Shown here: in pieces, positions 1-8,139 of the stretch | Layout of the letters: each line of letters opens with the position of its first letter | Numbering within the stretch: position 1 is the stretch's first letter | The notes under the pieces: model-generated | The model's input: only the letters and a program-made list of their open reading frames with translations | What the model was told of the DNA's origin: nothing | Databases searched by the model: none | Source: Priapulus caudatus | Taxonomy: Eukaryota; Priapulida; Priapulimorpha; Priapulimorphida; Priapulidae | DNA length: 20,203 bases | Reading direction: 5' to 3' | Assembly: GCF_000485595.1 (NCBI RefSeq) | Contig: NW_014577917.1 | Location: forward strand, 19,292 to 39,494 | Made by a program: the position numbers and the translations under genes

Positions 1-64
1 TTACCAAACTTATTTAATGAATTAAGGTGTTGACTATGAAATTCTTTTTCTATTTTCTTTACAG

Positions 65-187
65 ACGATGATGAATGCAGTGCTTCTCCTGGACCATGTG
101 ATGCTAATGCTGCGTGTGCCAACACTCCTGGAAGTTTCACCTGTACATGCAACACTGGCTACAGTGGAGATGGATTGACTTGTACTG
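65..187 (+). CDS. calcium-binding EGF-like exon 1 (tandem set)
   Basis: A 123-base exon between a polypyrimidine-AG acceptor (tttctttacag) and a gtaagc donor. It is phase 1 at both ends, so it encodes exactly one module. Read with a preceding G it begins DDDEC and has six cysteines in EGF spacing. It contains [12 protein letters not shown], which fits the Asx-hydroxylation pattern C-x-[DN]-x4-[FY]-x-C-x-C typical of calcium-binding EGF modules. Such modules form rigid extracellular rods in adhesion and matrix proteins; that role is inferred from the family. The 64 bases upstream are repeated exactly before the next exon, so exon and intron were duplicated together as a 231-base unit. The gene's start lies outside the window. 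Confidence 0.88.
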
Positions 188-295
188 GTAAGCACTTACA
201 TATATCACAATTTTCACTTCCTTGCTCGTTATTACCAAACTTATTTAATGAATTAAGGTGTTGACTATGAAATTCTTTTTCTATTTTCTTTACAG

Positions 296-418
296 ACGAT
301 GATGAATGCAGTGCTTCTCCTGGACCATGTGATGCTAATGCTGTGTGTGCCAACACTCCTGGAAGTTTCACATGTACATGCAACACTGGCTACATTGGAG
401 ATGGATTGACTTGTACTG
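296..418 (+). CDS. calcium-binding EGF-like exon 2 (tandem set)
   Basis: This is a tandem copy of the exon at 65-187, also 123 bases and phase 1-1, with acceptor ctttacag and donor gtatgc. It has six cysteines and the same Asx-hydroxylation motif. Against the first copy I count three substitutions: Ala to Val before the third cysteine, a silent change in the Phe-Thr pair, and Ser to Ile in the GYSGDG turn. The preceding intron (188-295) is only 108 bases. Its last 64 bases are identical to those before copy 1, so this pair is the youngest duplication of the set. Splicing from 187 to 296 keeps the frame. Confidence 0.88.
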
Positions 419-521
419 GTATGCACTTACATATATCACAGTCTCACTTCCTTGCTTATCATTACCAAACTTAGTTAATGGAGATATTGATTAGGAAAAA
501 TTCATCTTGATTTTGCTTCAG

Positions 522-644
522 ACGATGATGAATGCAGTGCTTCTGCTGGACCATGTGATGCTAATGCTGTGTGTGCCAACACTCCTGGAAGTTTTACCTG
601 TACATGCAACACTGGCTACAGTGGAGATGGATTGACTTGTACTG
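522..644 (+). CDS. calcium-binding EGF-like exon 3 (tandem set)
   Basis: Third 123-base, phase 1-1 EGF exon, between acceptor tttgcttcag and donor gtatgc. It keeps the six cysteines, the DDDEC start and the [12 protein letters not shown] motif. It differs from its neighbours by a Pro to Ala change (SASAGPC). The flanking introns (419-521 and 645-749, about 105 bases each) are recognisably related to each other but more diverged than the intron shared by copies 1 and 2. This copy therefore split off earlier. It joins in frame to copy 2 upstream. Downstream it could join to the exon at 916, skipping the broken copy at 750. Confidence 0.86.
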
Positions 645-749
645 GTATGCACTTACCTATATCACAATCTCACTTCCTTGTTCATTATTACCAAACTTAG
701 TTAATGAAGATGTTGATTATGAAATGCTTTTTTTGAATTTTGATTACAG

Positions 750-820
750 ACGATGATGAATGCAGTGCTTATCCTGGACCATGTGATGCTAATGCTGCGT
801 GTGCCTGTTCCTGCCCGTAG
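750..820 (+). pseudogene. truncated fourth EGF exon copy
   Basis: The acceptor tgattacag and the first 56 bases match the other tandem EGF exons (DDDECSAYPGPC, then two alanines and the third cysteine). After base 805 the similarity stops abruptly in unrelated sequence and the frame reaches TAG at 818-820. Three of the six cysteines and the usual donor are missing. The only nearby GT (base 817) would leave phase 2, which fits no neighbour. The copy is either a decayed exon that is skipped or the scar of a deletion or misjoin. Skipping it, 644 to 916, preserves phase 1. Confidence 0.75.
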
Positions 821-915
821 TTTCCTCTTCGTAGTCCGTATATTCGTGTATTCGCAAATTTCGTAAATAATAGTGATTAATGTCAATTGTCTTATTTTAT
901 TCAAAATTTTGTTAG

Positions 916-1029
916 AAGTGGACGATTGCAGTCCGAACCCATGCCAAAATGGTGGCGTCTGCACGGACCAATACAATGATTACTTCTGTACATGCTCGGT
1001 TGGCTGGATGGGAACCAATTGTACCCAAG
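916..1029 (+). CDS. Notch-type calcium-binding EGF exon
   Basis: A 114-base phase 1-1 exon, acceptor tttgttag, donor gtaagc. It begins EVDDC and continues with PCQNGGVC, the classic Notch/Delta-style EGF core, then CTDQYNDYFCTC, which fits the Asx-hydroxylation motif, and ends with GWMGTNC. All six cysteines are present. It belongs to a different EGF subtype from the tandem set upstream, so it arose separately and not by the same local duplication. Shared phase and strand place it in the same gene. Confidence 0.87.
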
Positions 1030-1066
1030 GTAAGCTGCACATGCAGTAGTACATAGGAAACGTATA

Positions 1067-1601
1067 TACAGGGATGAGAATTTTCCTCGGATCCGGGAAA
1101 ATTCTATGAGAAAAATTTATGGGGCAAAATCTTTAGAATTTAACATCTGTTTTTCAACTCTCGACAGTACTTTATTCAATAAGATTCTTCTCTATCCAAA
1201 ACATTGTATTTCTTACTGAGTTTAGTTGATATATTAGTGTTGTAGACTTATAATTTTCATGAATTAACAATGTGTGCAGAAATCACACTAAGATGGACAG
1301 TTTTAGAACGTTAATTTATTGCAAGGATATATGTTTAATGATCACTGACCACGTAGAAGTACAGAGAGTGCAGGAAATCCAGTAAGCCTAGGTTTACAAA
1401 TTATGAATACATGTATGTGTTACATGTAGACATAATGTGAGAACGTGTGTGTAATATAACAATAACACAAATAAGTTTATATTCATCAATATGTAAAACA
1501 CATTGTATTAGTTTTAATGAAATGTGTGAATAGTTATCTTTGCCCCCCCCCCCGGGTTGTGATTTTCTCTGAAAACGAAATTCTTCATTCTCATCCCTGT
1601 A
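1067..1601. mobile_element. MITE-like element with 15-bp inverted ends
   Basis: TACAGGGATGAGAAT at 1067-1081 is exactly reverse-complemented at 1587-1601. The outer TA on each side can be read as a target duplication, leaving CAGGGATGAGAAT as the inverted repeat and a 531-base body. No transposase frame is present. The body includes an 11-base C run at 1543-1553. A TA target would suit Tc1/mariner-like mobilisation; CAGGG ends also occur in hAT elements, but I see no 8-bp target duplication. It sits in the intron between the exons at 916 and 2043. Confidence 0.65.
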
Positions 1602-1746
1602 TTAAGAAACACTGTCAACCCTGTGTTAGCAGGTAAACCTAAACAGAAAGGCAACCTGTCTGTGAAGACCACTTTTCATGTTTTCTGTTGTCGTTCTATA
1701 CAGGTTTAACTGCATACACTACCGGTACCTAGTTCTCTGTAACTGC

Positions 1747-1747
<1 letters not shown>

Positions 1748-1777
<30 letters not shown>

Positions 1778-1799
1778 TAGATATACATACATAGATAGC
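1748..1799. repeat. compound microsatellite (AT)n(AG)n(TAGA/TACA)n
   Basis: A run of AT dinucleotides passes into AG dinucleotides and then tetranucleotides of the TAGA/TACA type. It lies in the same intron as the MITE-like element. The rest of the intron (1602-2042) shows no coding signal. Confidence 0.9.
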
Positions 1800-2042
1800 C
1801 TATCAAAATCAAATTAGATTATATCTATGGTTCAACATATACAGGATTATTTACATCAAGCTGTAGCTCCCATTACGCCTCTATGAAACATACATGAGAA
1901 TTTTCTGCGGATCTAAAGATTCGTTCTTCTTCTTTATAGTAGTGGAGATTATAATAGCAGTGATTATATTGATGGCAACAGTAAACGATGATATGATAAT
2001 GATGGCAACATCATTATTGATGTAAAATGCTATTGTTTTCAG

Positions 2043-2183
2043 CTGTAGAAGGAAGTTCCTGCCCTATAAATTACTGCGGTCATGGCTCCTGTCATTTGAC
2101 AGCTGGTGCTGCAGTGAGCTACACCTGTGTGTCTGACAGCGGTTATACGCTTGGCATAAAGAATGACAACCCCATTAGTGTTG
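2043..2183 (+). CDS. degenerate EGF-like exon (four cysteines)
   Basis: A 141-base phase 1-1 exon between acceptor attgttttcag and donor gtaagc. Its frame is open throughout. It starts AVEGSSC and has C-PINY-C-GHGS-C and then SYTCVSDSGYTLG, which follows the first four cysteines and the aromatic-Gly turn of an EGF module. The last two expected cysteines are absent. It is followed by a short polar tail ending NDNPISV. It may be a variant module or a linker derived from one. Splice phase, open frame and position between good EGF exons argue that it is a real exon. Confidence 0.7.
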
Positions 2184-2762
2184 GTAAGCCTGCTTTCACG
2201 ATTACTTAATGACAACAATGATGATGACATTGACGATAATGTTGATGAAAGCTACATTGTGACTGTGTCACTAATAGACGTTAAACACTGGTGACATGGA
2301 GTGACAAGCCCCATCAGTGTAGCTAAGTCTGTGGTTCTGCCTTATGTTTTTGGTGTTCATGCTACTGTGCTCAGAGTGTTTCTTTTACAATCTTTTTAAT
2401 ATAACGCATACAGCTCCTTAGTGGTCAAATTTCGAAATTGCATTTGAAGTTTGGCAGTTATTTTTTAGCTTCTTTGCTATCCCTATAGAACTCACATCTG
2501 CCTATAAAGAACAATTTTGGCATTTCCATTGAGTGACACTAATTCACACGTTTTCCCGTATAGCTTTCATAAAGCATCTCCTCTAAGTAAGAGTTGCTAT
2601 GTGTGTGATGCTGAGGCCTAAACCATCTTTACTGAACACAGATTCACTGCACCTGTGGGTTATAGATGAGCTGTCACCCAGTGATATTGGGCTTAGTTAG
2701 TTATGAGTGTAGTTGTAGTTGTTATACAAGTTTGCAATTTACTTGATTGCATTTACTTGCAG
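2184..2762. other. intron, no other feature seen
   Basis: A 579-base intron between the exons at 2043 and 2763. It begins with a GAT-rich patch (about 2213-2250). I see no inverted ends, coding signal or RNA gene. Confidence 0.6.
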
Positions 2763-2927
2763 ACGTCAATGAGTGTGCACTGCCTAACGACTGTATTGAC
2801 CCCTCCTCGAACCTCGGCCTGCCACGGGAGGGTGTCAGTGGCTGTGTCAACATCCCGGGTGACTACACATGCAGTTGTATACAGCCAGGTTTCCGCCATG
2901 ACCCCACACAACCCCACGCCTGTAAAG
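2763..2927 (+). CDS. calcium-binding EGF exon with long first loop
   Basis: A 165-base phase 1-1 exon, acceptor ttacttgcag, donor gtacca (a weak GT). It begins DVNEC and carries CVNIPGDYTCSC, matching the Asx-hydroxylation motif. It closes with a sixth cysteine in HACK. The stretch between the second and third cysteines is unusually long (about 16 residues, with PSSNLGLPREG), a variation common in calcium-binding EGF modules of fibrillin and nidogen type. It is the last intact EGF exon before the minisatellite. The next candidate, at 4800, is frameshifted. Confidence 0.85.
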
Positions 2928-3049
2928 GTACCACCCTCTAGTGATCAGCGGAAGTATATATTAGTTTATATGTTTAGCATTCAATAGTATATATGTATAG
3001 TAGGTATAGATTTAGGCAGATTCAGTGCAATGAGTGCAGATAGCATGCT

Positions 3050-3745
3050 TACGTTGGGCCAACGTTGGCATTTGGTTGGCACGGTCACGGTTGGCAATAT
3101 GACGTTATGCCAACGTTGGGCCAACGTTGGCACGGGCGTTGTTGGCAATATGACGTTGGGCCAACGTTGGCGTATGGTTGGCATGGTCACGGTTGGCAAG
3201 TGGTTGGCTGCATGCCGTTGGGCCAACGTTGGCGTATGGTTGGCATGGTCACGGTTGGCAAGTGGTTGACTGCATGACGGGCCAACGTTGGCATATGGTT
3301 GGCATGATGCTAGTTGGAAATGGTTGACTGCATGACGTTGGGCCAGCGTTGGCGTATGCTTGGCACGATGCTAGTTGGCCAGTGGTTGGCTACATAACGT
3401 TGGCCCAACGTTGGCGTATGGTTGGCATGATGCTAGTTGGCAAGTGGTTGGCTGCATGACGTTGGACCAACGTTGGCGTGTTGTTGGCACGATGCTAGTT
3501 GGCCAGTGATTGGCTACATAACGTTGGCCTAACGTTGGCGTATGGTTGGCACGATGCTAGTTGGCTAGTGCATGGTTGGCTACATAACGTTGGCCCAACG
3601 TTGGCGTATGGTTGGCATGATGCTAGTTGGCAAGTGGTTGGCTGCATGACGTTGGGCCAACGTTGGCGTATGGTTGGCATGGTCACGGTTGGCAAATGGT
3701 TGGCTGCATGACGTTGGGCCAACGTTGGTGTATGGTTGGCCATGT
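3050..3745. repeat. 62-bp minisatellite built on GTTGGC and a palindrome
   Basis: About 12 units with a period near 62 bases. Each holds four or five GTTGGC hexamers spaced 11-15 bases apart and one palindrome, ACGTTGG-S-CCAACGT, whose central base is G or C. Units with central G are usually preceded by GCATG. Units with central C (near 3397, 3590) are preceded by TACATA, so two unit classes are interspersed. The period is not a multiple of three and most frames lack stops, so open frames here on both strands are fortuitous. It lies in the intron after 2927. Confidence 0.92.
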
Positions 3746-4354
3746 ATTCTAGTTTTGTGAGATTTTATTTAATCATGTATATCTGCACGTTGCTGTGGTA
3801 ACTACCTCACTGATATGTATTTATATAGCAAGAGATTTACTGATATGTATTATTAGAACAGTAGAGTACTGTGCAGTGCTATGTATGTGTTCTGATAGAG
3901 AGCTGATGTTCACGTTCTCTTGATGTTTCGCTATAGCTTAATTGTTCTAAAATATTGGTATGCTGTGTATATTGACGCATTTAATTTTATACAGTATATT
4001 GTAATAATACAAAATTCAAAGGCACAGGGGTGAGATGAGAGTTATATGTATGAATTTTTATCAATAGACTAATTTCATTAGGAGTTTCTTTTCATTTTCA
4101 GGCTACATGCATTAGAAATCTATGAAATCGATAATTCTGACACTTGGTATATTGATTAGATTTAAAACAAAGCACAACATGATATTCACACAGGGAATTT
4201 GCTGTGAGCATGCGAGGTTGTTGGCGATTTAGAACAAACTGATATGTTGTCATGGCAACATGAAATCATACCGCACCAGCCCACACATATATGAGTGATT
4301 CGCCCCCCTCCCCACCCCCGTGTGCATTTACTGGCATGTTACCACTGATCTCCA
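3746..4354. other. non-coding intronic or intergenic DNA
   Basis: AT-rich sequence with a short C-rich patch at about 4302-4319. I see no exon with paired splice sites, no inverted ends and no RNA gene. Confidence 0.5.
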
Positions 4355-4448
4355 TATACTAACTGCTATAACTATATGTTAGTATCTAGATATCAGTACG
4401 TGTCACTCACGTGTTTCGCTATCATGCCCTCTGTCACAGACATTGACA
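4355..4448 (+). repeat. direct repeat carrying a duplicated splice acceptor, left copy
   Basis: This segment matches 4712-4808 and 19222-19315. It ends with acceptor ctctgtcacag and the first bases of an EGF exon (DID). Here the exon start runs straight into an in-frame stop (DIDKY, then TAA). It is therefore a decoy acceptor left by a local duplication on the left side of the telomere-repeat element. Confidence 0.8.
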
Positions 4449-4482
4449 AATACTAACTCCATATACTAACGCTGAAGGGGTC

Positions 4483-4697
4483 GTTGTCATATCAGGTACT
4501 ACATATATGTACCCGAGGTACATATATGTATACACAAAGTGTACCAGACTTGTACTACAGAAGTGTATACCCTAACCCTAACTCTAACCCTAACCCTAAC
4601 CCTAACCCTAACCCTAAACATACCTCATATAAAAATATAAACATAATACTAAACAACCTAAAACTACCTCGGGTACATATATAGTACCTGATACAAC
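4483..4697. mobile_element. inverted-repeat element enclosing a telomeric array
   Basis: The left end (4483-4519) is an imperfect inverted copy of the right end (4666-4697). The 30 bases at 4490-4519 are an exact reverse complement of the corresponding right end in the second copy (near 19176-19205). Between the ends lie (CCCTAA)8 and an AT-rich stretch. There is no transposase frame, so if mobile it is non-autonomous. No clear target duplication is visible. The whole is bracketed by about 95-base direct repeats (4355-4448 and 4712-4808). Confidence 0.6.
4570..4617. repeat. interstitial telomeric repeat (CCCTAA)8
   Basis: Eight hexamers, the third being the variant CTCTAA. This is the C-rich strand of the TTAGGG motif used by most animals. 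The array lies inside the inverted-repeat element and is too short to be a working telomere. Confidence 0.95.
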
Positions 4698-4711
4698 ATT
4701 GCCTTGGTGCC

Positions 4712-4808
4712 TATACTAACTGCTATAACTATATGTTAGGTATCTAGATATCAGTACACGTTACCCACGTGTTTCGCTATCATGGCCCTTCTGTCACAGA
4801 CATTGACG
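4712..4808 (+). repeat. direct repeat carrying a splice acceptor, right copy
   Basis: Matches 4355-4448 and leads, through acceptor ctgtcacag, into the EGF exon at 4800. With the left copy it brackets the telomere-repeat element. Confidence 0.8.
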
Positions 4809-4948
4809 AATGCACGGAGCTGACACCTGGTGTGGCAGCCATTGCACAACTGCGATGCACAAGATCGTGCAACCTGTATCAACACACCTGCGGTCATTCG
4901 TTTGTTCCTGCAACCCACCTTACAGTGGCGATGGACTGCATTGCAGAG
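4800..4948 (+). pseudogene. frameshifted calcium-binding EGF exon (copy of 19307-19453)
   Basis: Same exon as the intact one at 19307-19453, starting [11 protein letters not shown] after acceptor ctgtcacag. Two extra bases (one in the GGTG run after CCT, one in CACCTGC) make it 149 bases instead of 147 and throw the frame after the first third. A G to C change also alters the fifth-cysteine region. The cysteine pattern is lost in the shifted frame. It is either a disabled copy or an assembly error; the presence of an intact twin in the same window makes both possible. The 3' border uses GC, as in the twin. Confidence 0.75.
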
Positions 4949-5008
4949 GCATGTATACTGTGTTACCTCCACCAAGGTATACGTACTCGCCAAGGAGGAT
5001 TTTTCGCC

Positions 5009-5450
5009 CTGTTAGTTTGTTAGTTGTTTGTTTGTCTGTCAACAGGATATATCTCAAAAATTACTGATGGATTTTGATGGAATTTTTTTGACGGGTTGCA
5101 TGGTCTTGGGCAACAACAATCGATTAGATTTTGATTGGTGATCCGGATCAGATCTGGATCCAGGATTTTTTTTGTGGGGAAGACTTCAGGAACGCATTCA
5201 CAATCATCAAAAAGTTTTTTTTTAAATCCTGGACCTTTTTTTTCTTCCAAATTTCTGAAAATTCATCAAAACTATATAGGGTGTACCAGCAAGATGGGGG
5301 GACTGTTATGCTGTGGCGGAGGTTTGCTATCTCCGATTGCTGTTGTTCATACATTATTAGTGCCATCGCATCAACCAAGATAAACATACAACACCCTTGC
5401 TTACTATTCAATGCCACAATAATTATTATCTACTAAACTTTGGCTGGCGT
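5009..5450. repeat. dispersed-repeat-like block, copy 1
   Basis: A block starting with TTTGTTTGTCTGTCAACAGG and including an unusual run of GGATC-containing words (GATCCGGATC, GATCTGGATCC) and a GGCGGAGGTTTGCTATCTCC motif. It is repeated at about 19540-19970 with many small indels. I recall similar text as a common repeat in other genomes, but I could not check this. It ends at the GTG tract. No intact coding frame. Confidence 0.5.
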
Positions 5451-5454
5451 CCTG

Positions 5455-6440
5455 GCGATAGCGGCAGTGGTTGGTAGTGGTTGATGTGGTGGTGGTGTGG
5501 TGGTGGTGGAGGTTCAGTGGTGGAGGTGGTGGTGGGGGTGAGCTGGCTTGTTTGCGTGAGGTGGTGCTGCTGGTGGTAGTGCGTGGTGTGGGGTGGTGGT
5601 GGTGGTAGGTGGTGGTGATAGCTGGTGATGGTGGTGCCGAGGTGGTGATAGGTGGTGGTGCGGTGGGGAGGTGACAGTGGTGGAAGTAGGTCTGGTAGTG
5701 GTAGTGGTGGTGGTGGTGGCGGGTGGTGGGGGGCTTGGTGGGGTGGATGGTGTGGTGGTGCTGCTGGGTAGTGGAGGGTGGTGGTGCTGGCAGTGGTGGT
5801 GGCTTGGTGCTGGTGTGGTGGTGGATGTGGTGGTGGTGGTCGAGTAGTGGTGAGTGGTGGTGGTAGGTGGTTGGTGGGGGTGCTGCTGCTGTGCTGCTGC
5901 TGTGCTTGTGGCGGCCAGCAGCGGTGGTGGCGACGGTGCGGTGCTGGTAGTGGTGGGTCGGTAGGCAGTGGGGTAGGGGGGTTGCTGTTGGTGGTGTTGG
6001 TGTTGGTGGTGGTGCTGGTGCTGGTAGCTGTGGTGGTGGCTGGTGGTGGTTTGGTGGTTGGTGGTGTGTAGTGGTGGTGTGGTGTGGTGGCGTTGGCGGT
6101 GGCGGTGGCGGTGGCGGTGGCGTGGCGGTCGGTGCTGGTGCTGATGCGGTGGTGTGGTCGTGGTGGTGGTGGTGGGTAGTTGTGGTGTGGTGGTGGTATG
6201 GTGGTGGTCGGTCGGTGGTCGGTAGCGGTTGCTGGTAGTGGTGGGGTGGTGGCAGTGGGGTTGTGAGGGTTGCTTTGTTGGTGACGTGTTAGTGTTTGGG
6301 CTGTGCTGGTAGCGGTGGAGTGGTGGTGTGGGGTGGTGGTGGTGGTGCGGTGGTGGTGGGGTGGCGGGTGGCGGCCTGGTTAATGTGATGGTTGGTTGTG
6401 ACAGTTGGTGCTTGGTGGCGACAGTAGTGGTGGAAGTTGC
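5455..6440. repeat. G-rich GTG/GGT tract, copy 1
   Basis: About 1 kb of GGT/GTG-like triplets with C almost absent from the + strand until scattered GCTG interruptions. It has many G2-G4 runs that could form quadruplexes. The 334-residue open frame on the minus strand here is only His, Thr and Pro repeats read from this tract and is not treated as a gene. Its 3' part, from 5875, is included in the long duplication. Confidence 0.9.
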
Positions 6441-6492
6441 AGCAGCAGCAGTAGTAGCCAACAGTATTTTTTTCTGTGTTGACGTACTATAG

Positions 6493-6638
6493 AGGACGGC
6501 TGGAAGACGGAAGCTCACACACGCGACTGCATGACGGACAGCCGCTTACCAGGGCACAACCACGCGTGTATCCAACTGCCTCATCGTTCCCACGTAACCC
6601 GCTACCACTTGCTACGGTGAAGTTTCGCTCAGAGATAT
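6493..6638 (+). pseudogene. possible start of a NIDO domain, broken
   Basis: A GC-richer island between a T-rich acceptor ending TACTATAG and donor gtaagt. In phase 1 it reads about 43 residues, including DSRLPGHN, IQLP and RYHLL, and then meets TGA 15 bases before the donor. The spacing LPG-D/N-x-I-x-L-P-x-F-x-Y-x-L loosely resembles the N-terminal strand region of NIDO domains, and NIDO fragments follow downstream. The evidence is weak: no diagnostic residue is present and the frame is closed. It could equally be a CpG-rich non-coding island. An identical copy lies at 13890-14035. Confidence 0.3.
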
Positions 6639-7369
6639 GTAAGTATGTAGATAACGCATTGTTGGTGTAATGTGTTTAAATGCTTACTCCTAATCTTCGG
6701 CGTTGACTTACCTAGTTCTCCGCTAGGCAAGACCATCGTGGTTAGTGCTTGTAGCGTGCGTTTTTCACGCAGTACGAGGCTTGGTTCCACATTTATGTCA
6801 AATCGTTTATCGACCCTAGTCGTCATCCAGTTAAGAGACAATTATCATTCTATAGGTGCACATACATGGCAGACGTTTGTTTACATGGAGGCACAATAGC
6901 GTAGAGTGTGCACCACCTGCCGAGCACAAAACCTTTACCTATCGGGCCTATTTCCAAGCCATTTTCATATCGAGATGACAGCGCCCCAAATTACGACCCT
7001 TAGAAAAAAACGCCCAAATTACCAAAATTCATTAAAACGCCCAAATTAGCAGAGCTCTGAAAATTGTGAAAATTATATCATTCAGTTTCATCATTATGTA
7101 GGGCCCACTGCTTTTATAATAAAATGCTCATATAAGAATCTATATCTATTATCTGAATAAAATGTGTTCGACCAAACGCCTAATTTTAATTGTTGATAGA
7201 TAAGAATAAGTACATTAACTTAATAATCTAAACCACTAAAAAAAGTATTTGCTCATGCTATACTGCTCTTGCGTTCTCCGTTCTCATGCGCTATCCGTCT
7301 GCAATTCTTGTTTAAGCCTGTTTTCTTTTTTAAAACTGTTTGCTCAGTTTAACCAGCACGCGGGCAATC
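6639..7369. other. AT-rich DNA without a recognised gene
   Basis: AT-rich and probably intronic. It contains two copies of ACGCCCAAATTA (about 7007 and 7040), a word that recurs in part near 12937. No paired splice sites with coding sequence are seen. The same stretch recurs at 14036-14766. Confidence 0.5.
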
Positions 7370-7640
7370 TCTTCTCGCGACGTCGACCCAGCCATCAGAG
7401 GGCGTTGCTGCTGCCCGCGTTATCACGGAGAGCATATGCAGCGCCATCTGCACCGCCGTCAATTTCATGTGGTGGTTCCTGGCCGGAGCAGCGGGAGTTA
7501 GGAATAGCAGCGTATATTGACCCTCCATGCTCGTCGATGACACGTACTGGGAGAGGGAGGGAACCAGTCGGTTGGTCAGTCTAGAGTGTTTGCTGCTGGG
7601 CTGGCCAAGGCACAGGCTGCCTGCGCTGTGCTTCCTCACT
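7370..7640 (+). other. GC-rich island, possibly a decayed exon
   Basis: GC content rises sharply between AT-rich flanks. One + frame reads about 50 residues including CTAVNFMWWFLAGAAG before a stop (TGA near 7522), then LLLGWP and LPALCFL. Open frames also exist on the minus strand. By position it could hold the middle of the NIDO domain, but I find none of the expected residues there. I do not assign a function. Identical in the second copy at 14767-15037. Confidence 0.25.
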
Positions 7641-8139
7641 GAGGCAAATTCGTCTTTACGTATTTTGTTTGTTACGAGTAAAATCTGGAGAATTTTCTTC
7701 GGCGATTTAGTCCAATCAGTTATTTTTTAGCCGACATTGTCTTGCGGGATACAGTTGGATATTTTTGCCTCAGATACGAATCTGTTTTTATTACTTGATT
7801 GTATTGAATGATGATTCTTATTAATGCCTGCCTGTTATTGCACTGCGGTATTGCCAAGCTGGGTGGTAAATAGGTCTTAAAGAAACAACGTGCCATTGAA
7901 GTGTCACGTGTTTACAACCTTTTGTGCATGACCCACGTAAAACACGCATAAACCGGCTCTAGCTTAATTGAAGAAATATTCACAGTGGTGCCTTAGTTAC
8001 CGCACTCAGATGGGCAGGTTAATTAGATGTACCTTCTCACTGTCACAAAAGAAGTAGGACATATACTTTGACAGTTTTAAAATGAAATGAGGACACTTGT
8101 CAGTATCTTCTTTGACGTTTGCTTAGCATTCGCTTGCAG
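7641..8139. other. non-coding stretch before the NIDO exon
   Basis: AT-rich sequence ending in the acceptor of the exon at 8140 (ttcgcttgcag). I see no other feature. It recurs at 15038-15536. Confidence 0.5.

Larger units (their letters stand above)
4588..5500 (+). repeat. segment A, first copy (matches 19095-20203)
   Basis: From the telomeric repeat through the EGF exon and dispersed-repeat tail into the GTG tract, this segment matches 19095 onward. It differs by many one-base indels and substitutions. That is far more divergence than between the two long copies 5875-11703 and 13272-19096. Several indels fall in homopolymers or the EGF exon, so either decay or poor consensus in this copy is possible. 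Confidence 0.85.

Noticed and set aside
806-820. GT at 817 as a donor for the truncated EGF exon
   Set aside because: It would leave phase 2, which matches no neighbouring exon, and the module would lack three cysteines.
2981-3743. Open frames on both strands in the minisatellite
   Set aside because: The 62-base unit lacks stops in several frames and is not a multiple of three, so the peptides are by-products of the repeat.
3050-3745. CRISPR-like array
   Set aside because: Units are contiguous without unique spacers, and the context is a spliced eukaryotic gene.
4570-4617. A true chromosome end
   Set aside because: Only eight units with a variant, flanked on both sides by ordinary sequence and enclosed by inverted repeats.
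4484-4684. Open frame with a Pro-Asn repeat
   Set aside because: It is the translation of CCCTAA repeats inside the inverted-repeat element.
5514-6518. 334-residue minus-strand open frame rich in His, Thr and Pro
   Set aside because: It is the complement of the GTG/GGT tract. Composition is entirely repeat-driven and it changes length freely between the copies.
7370-7640. Transmembrane-like text (CTAVNFMWWFLAGAAG, LLLGWP) suggesting an adhesion GPCR
   Set aside because: Interrupted by a stop, with none of the conserved GPCR residues in order, and the minus strand is open as well; kept only as an unassigned island.
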